This document shows, piece after piece, positions 18,995 to 28,051 of a DNA stretch of 64,000 bases; within the stretch, counting starts at the first letter, position 1; every line of letters begins with the position of its first letter. The stretch lies in the NCBI RefSeq assembly GCF_026309355.1, contig NZ_JAPJZK010000001.1, positions 6,344,501-6,408,500 of the forward strand. Reading direction: 5' to 3'. Both the position numbers and the translations under genes were made by a program. The notes under the pieces were generated by a model, which saw nothing but the letters and a program-made list of their open reading frames with translations, had not been told where the DNA came from and made no database searches. This stretch comes from Spartinivicinus marinus (lineage in GTDB: Bacteria; Pseudomonadota; Gammaproteobacteria; Pseudomonadales; Zooshikellaceae).

Positions 18995-19420
18995 CAAGCT
19001 AGCAAAGAATATACTGTGAATTACTATAAACCCACATAAAAATAAATCCATGAAATGGGGTAATTAGCCCTATTTCATTAAGAAAATACAGGAGCAATAA
19101 GCTGTCATCACTCCATCTGTTTAGCCCATATAAGCCCCTAGAGCAAGTTGCTACTGTAAAACTTGCCCTAAATAATCCTACACTGTAAGTGTATACCTCT
19201 ATTATTTTTACACCTAATAATGACTGATGATGAGTACACCCTGCATTAAAGCCCACAAAGTTTAACGAGTAGTATTGGTGTGAACTTAAAATATCGACTA
19301 GAACAGAAGAGCACTTATAATATATTGATTTGTAAAGCTAAACTTAGTAGAGTAAGCCCCCAGTGTAACCGTTGGTTTCATATGAACTTAAGTTTTCTGT
19401 TATTTTATTTATGAGCACGT

Positions 19421-19447
19421 TATATACCCAATGCGAAGGGTTTTAAA
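19421..19447. repeat. Fragment of palindromic intergenic repeat
   Basis: tatatacccaatgcgaaggg followed by tttt matches the left end of the element at 23592-23721 (tatactcatagcgaagggtt) with few differences. It is probably a truncated copy. Confidence 0.4.
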
Positions 19448-19585
19448 ACTAGCAATGTTAAAATAGTGGTTAACTAAGTCATAATACAGCGCAATCTTTA
19501 CATAAATATGATCATCTACTTTTTACTATAGACTTTTGGAAGTCAAATAAAAATCTAATATAAGCTTTTTGTTTGCACTCAACTT

Positions 19586-21028
19586 ATGGATAAAACGTTT
19601 ACACAGAAAGCCAAGACTGCGTTATTCTGGACTGCAACCGCAAGGTTTGGAGCGCAACTATTCTCTTGGGCATCAACATTTTTAGTTATTCGCTATATCA
19701 ATTCAACTGCTTATGGCATTATTAGTTTAGCTGAAATTTCATTTTCATTATTCGTACTCATTAGCAGTAACGGCTTAGCTGAAAGCCTTATCCAAGCCAA
19801 AGAATTATCAAAAAATCAAATACGTAATTTATTGGGATTTTATATCCTTATATGTGCAATTCTTTTTATGGTTCACATATCAATTGCACGACCATTGACC
19901 GAATATTTTTCAGAACCTGCACTGTTTGAGGTGCTAATAGCTTTATCCTTTACATTTCTATTAATACCCTGGATTGCTTTACCTTCAGCCCTGCTTTCAA
20001 GGGAAATGGACTTTAAAAAGAAGTCCATTGCTGATCTGATAGCCTCTATACTATCAGCAGCCATTGCGTTGACTATGGCCATCAATAACTTCCAACATTG
20101 GGCCTTAGTAACGTCTATGATATTTATGTTTGTTTATCAAGCTGTCAGCTATTGTGTAATCGCAAAATTTATCGTGGTCCCTAGCTTCCAATTCACTAAC
20201 ATAAAACATTTTATTGCTTTTGGTAGCATTATTACACTTACATCAATCATCTGGTCACTTTACACTAAAGTTGACCTGCTAATTGCTGGCCGGTTCCTCA
20301 CAACAGAACAGATTGGAATCTTTGCTGTTGCCGCTAGCCTGGCAATGTTGCCTATGACCAAACTAATCCCTATTATTGGACAAGTTGCTTTCCCGCTTTA
20401 CTCAAAAAAACAACAAAATCAACATGAAATTAAATACTATTTTCTTAAGAGTCAACGTTTAGGAGGGATTATTTCATTCCCTATTTTTTTCGGAATGGCT
20501 GCTACCGGTTATTATACATTACCTTTAATTCTTGGTGACAAATGGTCAGATACTGCTCTGCCCTTCACATTACTTTGCCTTGTAGTGCCACTCAGATTCT
20601 CAATGAACCTCTTCTCTCCCGCAACTAAAGGCATTGGCAAACCCAAAGTTAATCTGCTTAATACAATAATTATGATAACTAGTTTATCAATAGGAGTAAT
20701 AGTATTTATAGACTATGGCATTTTAGGTTTAGTGTTAGCTTGGCTAGTAGTCACGCCCATACAATTTATCTTTTGCACCAATATATCATGTAAAGCCCTA
20801 AATATCAGTTTTAAAGAGTTTCTACAAAACTTATTACCTGGCTTTTTGGCTAGCACAATCATGGCCATTTTAGTCTTATTATTTTACTTTAAAACATATG
20901 GATGGTTATCAGATTTTCAGATATTTATGGCTGCCATCATCATCGGCGCTATAACATATCTGACTCTGTTATCACTATTTTTTAAAGAAACATTAAAAGA
21001 GTTAACATCCTTTATAAGAACAAGTTAG
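19586..21028 (+). CDS. Oligosaccharide flippase (Wzx-like, MOP superfamily)
   Basis: A 480-residue membrane protein with about 12-14 predicted helices across its whole length. The N-terminus KAKTALFWTATARFGAQL and the segment ALPSALLSREMDFKKKS at about 140 are typical of the Polysacc_synt/RfbX group. It should move undecaprenyl-linked glycan units across the inner membrane. It is the first gene of the surface-glycan block, followed by an ATP-grasp and an acyltransferase gene on the same strand. No strong Shine-Dalgarno sequence is visible. Confidence 0.88.
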   Translation: MDKTFTQKAKTALFWTATARFGAQLFSWASTFLVIRYINSTAYGIISLAEISFSLFVLISSNGLAESLIQAKELSKNQIRNLLGFYILICAILFMVHISIARPLTEYFSEPALFEVLIALSFTFLLIPWIALPSALLSREMDFKKKSIADLIASILSAAIALTMAINNFQHWALVTSMIFMFVYQAVSYCVIAKFIVVPSFQFTNIKHFIAFGSIITLTSIIWSLYTKVDLLIAGRFLTTEQIGIFAVAASLAMLPMTKLIPIIGQVAFPLYSKKQQNQHEIKYYFLKSQRLGGIISFPIFFGMAATGYYTLPLILGDKWSDTALPFTLLCLVVPLRFSMNLFSPATKGIGKPKVNLLNTIIMITSLSIGVIVFIDYGILGLVLAWLVVTPIQFIFCTNISCKALNISFKEFLQNLLPGFLASTIMAILVLLFYFKTYGWLSDFQIFMAAIIIGAITYLTLLSLFFKETLKELTSFIRTS

Positions 21029-21112
21029 CTCTATAAAAGATCCAATTGCATACCCCCATTGAATACCTTACTAAAAGTATACCAAGGCCAAAACTAGCAG
21101 TTAGAGTGGAAA

Positions 21113-21141
21113 CCATAAAATTATTTGCTACGGGTATAGTA
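21113..21141. repeat. Diverged fragment of palindromic intergenic repeat
   Basis: ccataaaattatttgctacg then ggtatagta aligns by eye with the right end of the element at 23592-23721 (gcataaaaaaccatttgcga then agagtata). It is a weak, diverged match. Confidence 0.3.
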
Positions 21142-21222
21142 TGTTATAACTGACAACCAGCTTCCTATAATATCTAGAAAAGCGTTTAGTATAATGATCA
21201 CTATATACAATCTTCAATTAAA

Positions 21223-22377
21223 ATGAGTATAAGCCATATGAAATATCCTGTCGTTATTGTTGGAGGTGGAATAAATGCCCTGGGTGTTGCTCGTTCACTT
21301 GGTCCATATGCTCTTTGTACACTTGTATTCAGCGGTAAAAATTCACCTGCATCACATTCAAGATATGTAAAGCCACACCCAGTTGCCTCTACTTCTCTTC
21401 CCTCACTAGTTGATGATTTATTAGTATTAGCTAGATCATTCAAACAACAACCATTACTGATTATTACTGAAGAAAAAGCTGTCTATCAAATTGCTAAAGC
21501 ACAGAAAATATTAGCAAAACACTATCTTATTAATTTACCAAGCATTGAGCTAGTCTGCCATTTACAAAACAAAGCAGATTTTTATCAGATTTCATGTAAA
21601 CATAAAGCACCAGTACCAGTTACAATGACGATTAGTTGTGAAGACGATATTCTTAAAGCATACAAGATGCATTTTCCTTGTGTTTTTAAACCTTTAGAAC
21701 AAAATGCAGAATACGGAAGAAATTTTAAGAAAGCGTACAAAGTTCAGTCTGTTGAAGAAGTAAAACAATTATACAAAAGAATAAAACCTATTCTAAATGA
21801 CATGATCTTACAGCAATGGATAGAAGGTGATGATAGTGATATTTATTTCTCTATCATTTATTATGACCAGAATTCTAACCCAGTATCCTCATTTACTGGT
21901 CGTAAATTACGCTCCTGGCCAGTTAATGTTGGAGGAACAGCTAGTTGCATCAATGCTCCAGAGACAGCTCATGTTCTTGAGCCTATCTGCCACAAGTTTT
22001 TTAAGGCTATTCATTATAAAGGCTTGGTTGGAATGGAATTTAAAAAAGATAAAATCTCAGGTGAATTTATCATGGTCGAGCCAACTGTTGGACGCACCGA
22101 CTTTCAACATGAAATCGCTACTTTATCAGGCGTCAATATATTGAAGTCGATGCTATATCATTTTATAAAACATCCAATACCCCAATCAAAAAATTCATCA
22201 TCTCCCATCGTATGGCAAGAGTTTATCTCTGATTCTCTTTCTATGAAAACATCTGGAAAAACCGGTTTCCCAGAGAATGCTAAAGTTTACCAAGCAATAA
22301 AGCGATGGAATGACCCTATGCCGTATATTCATCAATTATTCACCAGAATCAAGAACAAATTAGGACTTAAGGGATAA
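21223..22377 (+). CDS. ATP-grasp domain ligase
   Basis: A 384-residue soluble protein. An N-terminal nucleotide-binding-like strand (VVIVGGGINALGVARSLG) precedes an ATP-grasp fold: CVFKPLEQNAEYG at about 148-162, ILQQWIEGDDSD at about 195-206, and GLVGMEFKKD with VEPTVGRTDFQHE near 265-300 for metal and ATP binding. The family joins carboxylates to amines or thiols (carbamoyl phosphate, D-aspartate and similar ligases). Next to a flippase and an acyltransferase it may make an amide-linked or amino-acid decoration on a glycan; the substrate is unknown. It ends 4 bases before the next gene. Confidence 0.82.
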   Translation: MSISHMKYPVVIVGGGINALGVARSLGPYALCTLVFSGKNSPASHSRYVKPHPVASTSLPSLVDDLLVLARSFKQQPLLIITEEKAVYQIAKAQKILAKHYLINLPSIELVCHLQNKADFYQISCKHKAPVPVTMTISCEDDILKAYKMHFPCVFKPLEQNAEYGRNFKKAYKVQSVEEVKQLYKRIKPILNDMILQQWIEGDDSDIYFSIIYYDQNSNPVSSFTGRKLRSWPVNVGGTASCINAPETAHVLEPICHKFFKAIHYKGLVGMEFKKDKISGEFIMVEPTVGRTDFQHEIATLSGVNILKSMLYHFIKHPIPQSKNSSSPIVWQEFISDSLSMKTSGKTGFPENAKVYQAIKRWNDPMPYIHQLFTRIKNKLGLKG

Positions 22378-22381
22378 TGCC

Positions 22382-23491
22382 TTGAAAAGAGAATACTCAA
22401 TATATCTTGATTTATGTCGCTTTCTTGCAGCATTAGCCGTTGTACTATCGCATATAAAGCAATATCAATTTTTGAGCCCTGAAATATCCCAATATTTACC
22501 TTCTGCAGGTCGTGATGCCGTAATTATTTTTTTTGTTTTATCAGGTTTTGTAATTGCTTATACGACAGATCGAAAACAACCTACGATCAGTGAATATTTA
22601 ACCGACCGTGCAACTCGAATATATTCTTGTGCTCTTCCCATCTTATTACTAGTAGTCACTATCGACTTGATTGGTATCCAACATAATAAAGAAGCCTACT
22701 CTGGGCTCTACCAATATGAAAAACTGCACCTATACATCCCTTTTCATTTATTATTTCTTGGCGAAATATGGACCTTATCTGAACAACCATTTACGATACC
22801 ACCTTACTGGTCGTTAGGATACGAAGTTTGGTATTATATCTTATACATTCCCATATTCTTCTTGAGAGGAAGAAAAAGAATCTTTACTTTAATATTATTA
22901 CTTGTATTCGTGGGCTACAAATTATGGCTTTTATTTCCACTTTGGCTCGCTGGTGTTTTGTTGTACAAAAACCGGTCCCGTTGGCTGCTATCGAATGTCC
23001 AAAGCAAACTGCTCTTCTGGCTACCAGTATTAACTTATTTTATATTTAAGGCTCTTGAACTAGACAATGTATTAGTCAAAATAGGTAACGAAATTTGGCC
23101 CTTCAATGAGAACTTCCCCCTTGGTAGTGCAGCTAAATACTTGTCAGACTATTTTGTAGGCATTCTGACATTAATTCACTTATATGCAGCTCAATTTTAT
23201 AAATTGCCATTTAAGCATTACCTTTCCCAAGTCATCACTAAGTTAGCTGCTTATACTTTTACGCTCTACTTGGTACATGCTCCCATTATTAAAACTGTGG
23301 AGTATCATATTAACTACAATAAAAACAGCTGGTTAAATTTACTTGGCATTTTACTTTTAATAGGAGTTATAACTTTTTTTATTGGATTCATTACTGAACA
23401 TCAAAGACATCGTTTAAAACCATTATTTGCAAAAGCAGTTAATACCCTTACAAATGTTACTATACTTTTTTCACCTAAACAGAATCATTAA
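22382..23491 (+). CDS. Acyltransferase 3 family membrane protein
   Basis: A 369-residue protein with about ten membrane helices. The N-terminal YLDLCRFLAALAVVLSHI has the R and H of the AT3 (OafA/NodX type) active region. It probably adds an acetyl or other acyl group to a surface sugar. The start is a TTG at 22382, supported by AAGGG at about 22370 with normal spacing; an ATG at 22378 in another frame stops after two codons. It is coupled to the ATP-grasp gene upstream. Confidence 0.87.
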   Translation: MKREYSIYLDLCRFLAALAVVLSHIKQYQFLSPEISQYLPSAGRDAVIIFFVLSGFVIAYTTDRKQPTISEYLTDRATRIYSCALPILLLVVTIDLIGIQHNKEAYSGLYQYEKLHLYIPFHLLFLGEIWTLSEQPFTIPPYWSLGYEVWYYILYIPIFFLRGRKRIFTLILLLVFVGYKLWLLFPLWLAGVLLYKNRSRWLLSNVQSKLLFWLPVLTYFIFKALELDNVLVKIGNEIWPFNENFPLGSAAKYLSDYFVGILTLIHLYAAQFYKLPFKHYLSQVITKLAAYTFTLYLVHAPIIKTVEYHINYNKNSWLNLLGILLLIGVITFFIGFITEHQRHRLKPLFAKAVNTLTNVTILFSPKQNH

Positions 23492-23591
23492 TAAAAACCT
23501 CAAAAAAATAGCGTTATATTTCTAGCAAGTAAATTTACGGATTTATTATAGCCATCATAAATCATTTCCAGGTGTAAAAAGTGGTATATAC

Positions 23592-23721
23592 TATACTCAT
23601 AGCGAAGGGTTATTTACGCGAGGTTACCGAGCGATGAAATATCAAAAGTTTAGATAAGCTAAATAACTGGGGTTAAGAGCTACGGTAACAAAGCATAAAA
23701 AACCATTTGCGAAGAGTATAT
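23592..23721. repeat. Palindromic MITE-like intergenic element
   Basis: A 130-base element. The left end (tatactcatagcgaagggtt ... ggttaccg) and the reverse complement of the right end (tatactcttcgcaaatggtt ... tgttaccg) are imperfect inverted repeats of about 38 bases around a centre of about 55 bases. It has no coding capacity. Related copies lie at 59641-59740, with fragments at 19421, 21113 and 52033. Confidence 0.65.
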
Positions 23722-23743
23722 AGCCAAAGCGAATGGCTTTTTT
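23722..23743 (+). terminator. Intrinsic terminator-like hairpin
   Basis: AGCCA, seven bases, then TGGCT leading into TTTTTT. It directly abuts the repeat element and may serve the acyltransferase operon. It ends at the stop of the convergent gene. Confidence 0.5.
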
Positions 23744-24830
23744 ATATAATATCAATTTGTAGTAATGTAAAGTCATATTTTTGGGTATTGGAAGCAGTCA
23801 GTACAATCTTGTTTTCAGGTGAAATACCTGTGGGTAAATAGAGGTAACCGTAGCTACTTCCACTTTTTCTACCAGAATAGTGATATGGAAAATTTACTAT
23901 GGAATCCCACTCGTCCCCATCATCAGAGAACCAGAGTGATGCTTCTTCCTGTGTATTCTGCTTTCTACCTGGTTCATAGTTAACACCTAAAAACATTTGT
24001 TGATTGGTAGTTAACGTGCCGTGATAGGCTGGATTACCTATGACTGCAATTTCTTGTTTATCTTTTGATGTGACATCATAACGATATAATTTATTGATCG
24101 CTTCTGCTGGAGCATCTCTCCCTGCATCCATGCCCCAGTAAATAGTTCGCTCTAAAGGAAACAGGTTTACAGCTCGCCAACTTTGATCACCACCACCTAG
24201 TTTTTTAAGACTACTAAATTCATCATCGCTATAGAATATCCCACATTGTTCATCACTATCACCAGAGGTTACCCACAGTCGATTTCGAAAATGATCATAA
24301 ACAATACTATGTACATGCTTTACTTGATTGGTAGAAAATGTATAGCAGACTGATAATTGACCAGTAGCACCATCAACTTTAATAATTCTAATTTCAGATG
24401 GAGCAGAGTTTTTGTACTCCCCAAAATAAGCATGTCCCGATACAGCATGCACAGCTACTCCATTTCTCAAAGGAGGGTAAATGTTATTCTGCATCAACTC
24501 ATCCGTTGGCATGGCATATTTTTTCCCTTCCCCTGGTCGGTATAGATAAACTCGATCATATAAAATCAACAAAGTACCATCAGGAAGTTCAGTTATATGA
24601 CCAATGCCGATAGAGGATGACAGCTGCTGCATTATCCAACTTCTAGCCAATGTATCTTTCAAACGTCCTTTTATTGTCTGATCTCGTGGTGGAATACGAC
24701 ACAACTCTTCAAATTTTTTAGCTTTATAATAATATTTATATACAAAGTGGTCTTGACTACATAAACAATATTCTTCTGTTGAATGATGCACCATCATTCT
24801 TTTTCTGATAGGACGAATAATAATTTTCAT
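23742..24830 (-). CDS. Cytosolic beta-propeller-like protein of unknown function
   Basis: 362 residues, with no signal peptide or membrane helix. The sequence shows repeated beta-blade patterns: TELPDGTLLILYDRVYLYRPG, SGHAYFGEY, RNRLWVTSGDSDEQCGIFYSDDEF, TIYWGMDAG and EASLWFSDDGDEW, the last two resembling Asp-box (SxDxGxxW) turns of sialidase-like propellers. It is the last gene of the minus-strand run below the gtr-like cassette, 186 bases after the GT39-like gene. Proteins of this kind occur in surface-glycan loci, but no activity is assigned. It lacks the full catalytic set of sialidases as far as I can see. Confidence 0.7.
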   Translation of the reverse strand: MKIIIRPIRKRMMVHHSTEEYCLCSQDHFVYKYYYKAKKFEELCRIPPRDQTIKGRLKDTLARSWIMQQLSSSIGIGHITELPDGTLLILYDRVYLYRPGEGKKYAMPTDELMQNNIYPPLRNGVAVHAVSGHAYFGEYKNSAPSEIRIIKVDGATGQLSVCYTFSTNQVKHVHSIVYDHFRNRLWVTSGDSDEQCGIFYSDDEFSSLKKLGGGDQSWRAVNLFPLERTIYWGMDAGRDAPAEAINKLYRYDVTSKDKQEIAVIGNPAYHGTLTTNQQMFLGVNYEPGRKQNTQEEASLWFSDDGDEWDSIVNFPYHYSGRKSGSSYGYLYLPTGISPENKIVLTASNTQKYDFTLLQIDII

Positions 24831-25016
24831 AACTCTTGTTCCTCGACAGACTTATTTCACTAATACTATTTGTATATAAAATTTAATTTCAATTTTTAGA
24901 CCTATGAGGTGACAAGTCATTACTCTAAGCAACTTCAATAACTTTGCTATTGTTTTAGTAGCACATAAAATCCCACAAAAATACTTCCTTATGCATCACT
25001 CGCAACAGCTTTAAAA

Positions 25017-26447
25017 TTATTTTTCCACTTTAGCCAACTTTTCCGGATTTAATAATTTTAAACTTACAAGCCCAACTAATATAATAAGTGCCCACCCTCC
25101 CGGGTAGTGGTATTTTGAGTTACTTTCAAACACCATATGCACAACTATAAAATAGAGGAAGCAAAGGCTAATAAAAACATAACTATGATTTTCTGTTAGC
25201 TGCCTTATGAGATGTCGCCGCCCAACCCATAAAATCAACCACAAAAGCACCCAAAACAAAGTTGACATTAATTTTAGAGCATAATAAACACTATCAGACT
25301 TCATAGGACTACTTTCTGATAATTTAAATGTTGCGTAAACTCCACCACTATCATCACCCAAGTTCAAAATAAGCTTCCTACCCATCAGCAACAAAAAGTC
25401 TGCTGGATTTGAGGTTATCCAGTCGATAGCCAATTGCTTGTATGCCTTACCTTCCTCTACCTCTGATAGATTAGTGATTACAATCTTTCCTTGATCTGTA
25501 TAACCACCTGTTGCGAGCTCATTATTTGCTCGATAGAAGTTTGACCCACCATTAGTGCTAACCAACACAAATTCGTTGAATATATTATAATTTCTATATG
25601 TCCATGGTGAAATAATAAGTGCTCCGCCTAAGACGACGAAAAGACCTGTTGATACAATATTCCTAACCTTCTCTCTTTTATGTATTTTCCAAACCAATAT
25701 TGTCGTAAAGAAAAAAATTGTTCCTGGCTGTATTAAAGTACAGAAGCCTAGCAAGGCTCCTACAATAACAAATTTATATTTTGACTCAATTGCCAGCGAC
25801 ATATAAAAAGATAAGAGAAGCAACAAAAAAACTACATTTTCTTTTCCTGCAACATTTGTAATCATTATCTGCTGAGGCCAAAATATGAAAATCAAGCAAG
25901 CTAAAAATGCTGATTTTTCACCACCAATTCGCTTGGTAGTTTTATATATTAAGTAGAAGCTAAAAATATAGATAATAATATTTAATAGCGAAATACTAAA
26001 TGGTGTAATATCAAATATCCCTAAGTGCAAAGCATACAATACAAGCGGGTAGCCTGGCGGCCAGTATGCATGACCAGTCCCCTCCCCCCCATATACATTA
26101 TTCTCTATCAAATTCTGTGCTAGTGATACATAAGTAGCTGAATCTGAAGCTTGCTCAATAGGCAAAAAGTAAACAATAGCTAACCTTAAAAGTAGTCCTA
26201 CCCAAAATAGATAATATAATGGTATCACCACAAATGTAGTTTGATTTTGAAAACTGAATTTTATATATTCACTCGCTTTATAAAAAAGTAGCAAGCTCAA
26301 AAGACTTAATAGAAAGGAATAAAAATAGGTATAATCCGACTCAGTTCCAGACTGAATAAAAATCATTGAAAAGAAAGAGTATACTACTAGCAATGGCAGT
26401 ATATACCAAATCTTGGTATTAATGTTGTCAAATAATTTTATTAACAT
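25017..26447 (-). CDS. GT39/ArnT-like membrane glycosyltransferase (GtrX-type)
   Basis: A 476-residue integral membrane protein with about 10-12 helices. In the first periplasmic loop it has SDSATYVSLAQNLIENNVYG followed by YWPPGYPLVLYAL, the pattern of PMT/ArnT-type transferases that use polyprenyl-phosphate sugars. The order gtrA-gtrB-this gene matches O-antigen glucosylation cassettes, where the third gene fixes sugar and site specificity. Its start lies one base after the gtrB stop. I infer it transfers the sugar made by GtrB to a periplasmic glycan or protein. Confidence 0.85.
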   Translation of the reverse strand: MLIKLFDNINTKIWYILPLLVVYSFFSMIFIQSGTESDYTYFYSFLLSLLSLLLFYKASEYIKFSFQNQTTFVVIPLYYLFWVGLLLRLAIVYFLPIEQASDSATYVSLAQNLIENNVYGGEGTGHAYWPPGYPLVLYALHLGIFDITPFSISLLNIIIYIFSFYLIYKTTKRIGGEKSAFLACLIFIFWPQQIMITNVAGKENVVFLLLLLSFYMSLAIESKYKFVIVGALLGFCTLIQPGTIFFFTTILVWKIHKREKVRNIVSTGLFVVLGGALIISPWTYRNYNIFNEFVLVSTNGGSNFYRANNELATGGYTDQGKIVITNLSEVEEGKAYKQLAIDWITSNPADFLLLMGRKLILNLGDDSGGVYATFKLSESSPMKSDSVYYALKLMSTLFWVLLWLILWVGRRHLIRQLTENHSYVFISLCFLYFIVVHMVFESNSKYHYPGGWALIILVGLVSLKLLNPEKLAKVEK

Positions 26448-26448
26448 T

Positions 26449-27402
26449 TTAAATTATTTTCTCAATTATATATTTAGGCCTGCGCTTCGTTTCCATATAT
26501 ATTTTTGATATATATTCTCCAACAATACCCAATGATAATAGCTGTACACCACTCAGAAAAAACATTGGTATCATGGTAGAAGCCCACCCTGGTACAGCTT
26601 CCTCGGTGAATACTCTCACGGCAAAAACCCAAAAGATCATGAAAAAAGAAACCACTGAAACACATAAACCAAATATAGTAATAATTCTGAGAGGAACATT
26701 TGAAAATGAAGTAATACCTTCAGCGGCAAAGGCTAACATTTTTTTAAGGGGATATTTTGATTCTCCTGCGAATCGCTCTTTTCTTTCATAATGAACAATC
26801 CCAGACTGATAGCCAATGAGTGGAACAATTCCTCTTAGAAAGACATTTATTTCATTAAATTCTTTAAGAGTATCTAAAGCTTTTCGGCTTAGTAGTCGAT
26901 AATCAGCATGATTATATATAAGATCTACGCCCATTTTTTCTAGTAGTTTGTAATAGCCTTGAGCTGTCAATTTTTTGAAGGCAGTATCCGTTTCTCTTTT
27001 GTCACGCACACCATAGACAACTTCACAGCCTTCCTGATATTTTATAATCATCTCTCGAATAGCATTAGTATCATCTTGAAGATCAGCGTCGATACTAATA
27101 ATAATGTCTTCAGTGACAGTCATGAGACCGGCTAACAGCGCTTTTTGATGGCCGTGGTTGCGCGAGAGTTTAATACCTCGAATGCTAGAATTCTGACTTT
27201 CTTTCTCAATCAGCTTCCAAGTATTATCTCTACTCCCATCATCAACAAAATATATTTTGCTATTGCTGTCAATCAATTTATCATTTATCAATGATAAGAG
27301 AATAGTTGATAATCGTTTGCTAGTTTCACATAGCACTTCCTCTTCATTATAGCAGGGTACAACCACAGCAAGAGTTGGTGCAGAATTATTTATCAAGTCC
27401 AT
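26449..27402 (-). CDS. gtrB: GtrB-like polyprenyl-phosphate glycosyltransferase (GT2)
   Basis: A 317-residue enzyme. A GT2 domain carries AVVVPCYNEEEVL, FVDDGSRDNTW and the metal-binding DADLQDD. Two C-terminal membrane helices lie near 235-260 and 270-295, as in GtrB/DPM1-like proteins. It should load a sugar from a nucleotide donor onto undecaprenyl phosphate at the cytoplasmic face. It is preceded by gtrA (35-base gap) and followed by the GT39-like gene (one-base gap), so it forms a coupled cassette. Confidence 0.9.
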   Translation of the reverse strand: MDLINNSAPTLAVVVPCYNEEEVLCETSKRLSTILLSLINDKLIDSNSKIYFVDDGSRDNTWKLIEKESQNSSIRGIKLSRNHGHQKALLAGLMTVTEDIIISIDADLQDDTNAIREMIIKYQEGCEVVYGVRDKRETDTAFKKLTAQGYYKLLEKMGVDLIYNHADYRLLSRKALDTLKEFNEINVFLRGIVPLIGYQSGIVHYERKERFAGESKYPLKKMLAFAAEGITSFSNVPLRIITIFGLCVSVVSFFMIFWVFAVRVFTEEAVPGWASTMIPMFFLSGVQLLSLGIVGEYISKIYMETKRRPKYIIEKII

Positions 27403-27437
27403 AATAATTTTTACATTGCTTTATTGAGATTGAGCAC

Positions 27438-27839
27438 TTATTTAAAGGTCCACTTCAGATTAAAATAGAAATTCCATAATAACACAGCAGCAGTAGCTAT
27501 ACACTGCGAAAAAATGTAGTGGATAGCAATATTATTTTTCACCAAGTAAAATATCGCCGTATTTAACACCAAACCTGATAGTGCTACGATTGAAAACTTA
27601 ATGAGTGAAGTTGAGTGTCGGGAGCTAGCTCTAAATGTAAAACTATAGCTTAGTAAGTAATTGAATATAGCACTGATAGCAAAAGATAATGCTGATGAAA
27701 GAGTTTGACTAAACTCCCCAAACTCTATAAAAAAAATCATTCCAATATATTGGATTAAGGTCGCGATTACCCCAATGCCAATAAATTTTGAAAAAGTCTT
27801 AATTAGGACTGCACTATCTGTCATAGCATATCCATTCAT
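27438..27839 (-). CDS. gtrA: GtrA family flippase-like protein
   Basis: A 133-residue protein with four hydrophobic helices, IGVIATLIQYIGMIFFIEFG at the start and LLWNFYFNLKWTFK at the end, which is the GtrA signature ending. GtrA proteins are thought to flip polyprenyl-phosphate-linked sugars to the periplasm. It is the first gene of the cassette. The upstream 212-base gap is AT-rich. No clear ribosome site is visible, and an ATG five codons in is an alternative start. Confidence 0.87.
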   Translation of the reverse strand: MNGYAMTDSAVLIKTFSKFIGIGVIATLIQYIGMIFFIEFGEFSQTLSSALSFAISAIFNYLLSYSFTFRASSRHSTSLIKFSIVALSGLVLNTAIFYLVKNNIAIHYIFSQCIATAAVLLWNFYFNLKWTFK

Positions 27840-28051
27840 GGTGTGTATCTATCGGAAAGGAAATTAACAATCAGAAGAGACATACTAGTATATCTTAGTG
27901 ACTAAACTCCCAGAACAATTAATATCAAGAAGATATGACTCTGGCTTCCTTTCTCAAGAAACTCCCAATTATAGCGTTTACTTCAAGCATCAACAGAATG
28001 AACTTTATTTTTTGTGATTCAATTCCTGATGAGGAGTAAATAATAGAAACG

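Larger units (their letters stand above)
18830..19585. other. Intergenic gap before the glycan block (756 bases)
   Basis: It holds the inverted repeat at 18928-18994 and a repeat fragment at 19421-19447. A reverse open frame at 18999-19256 looks random. The rest is AT-rich and presumably carries the promoter of the flippase gene. Confidence 0.5.

Noticed and set aside
18999-19256. Reverse-strand open frame of 85 codons in the gap before the flippase gene
   Set aside because: It has no ribosome site and no family pattern, and its odd residue composition fits random AT-rich DNA.
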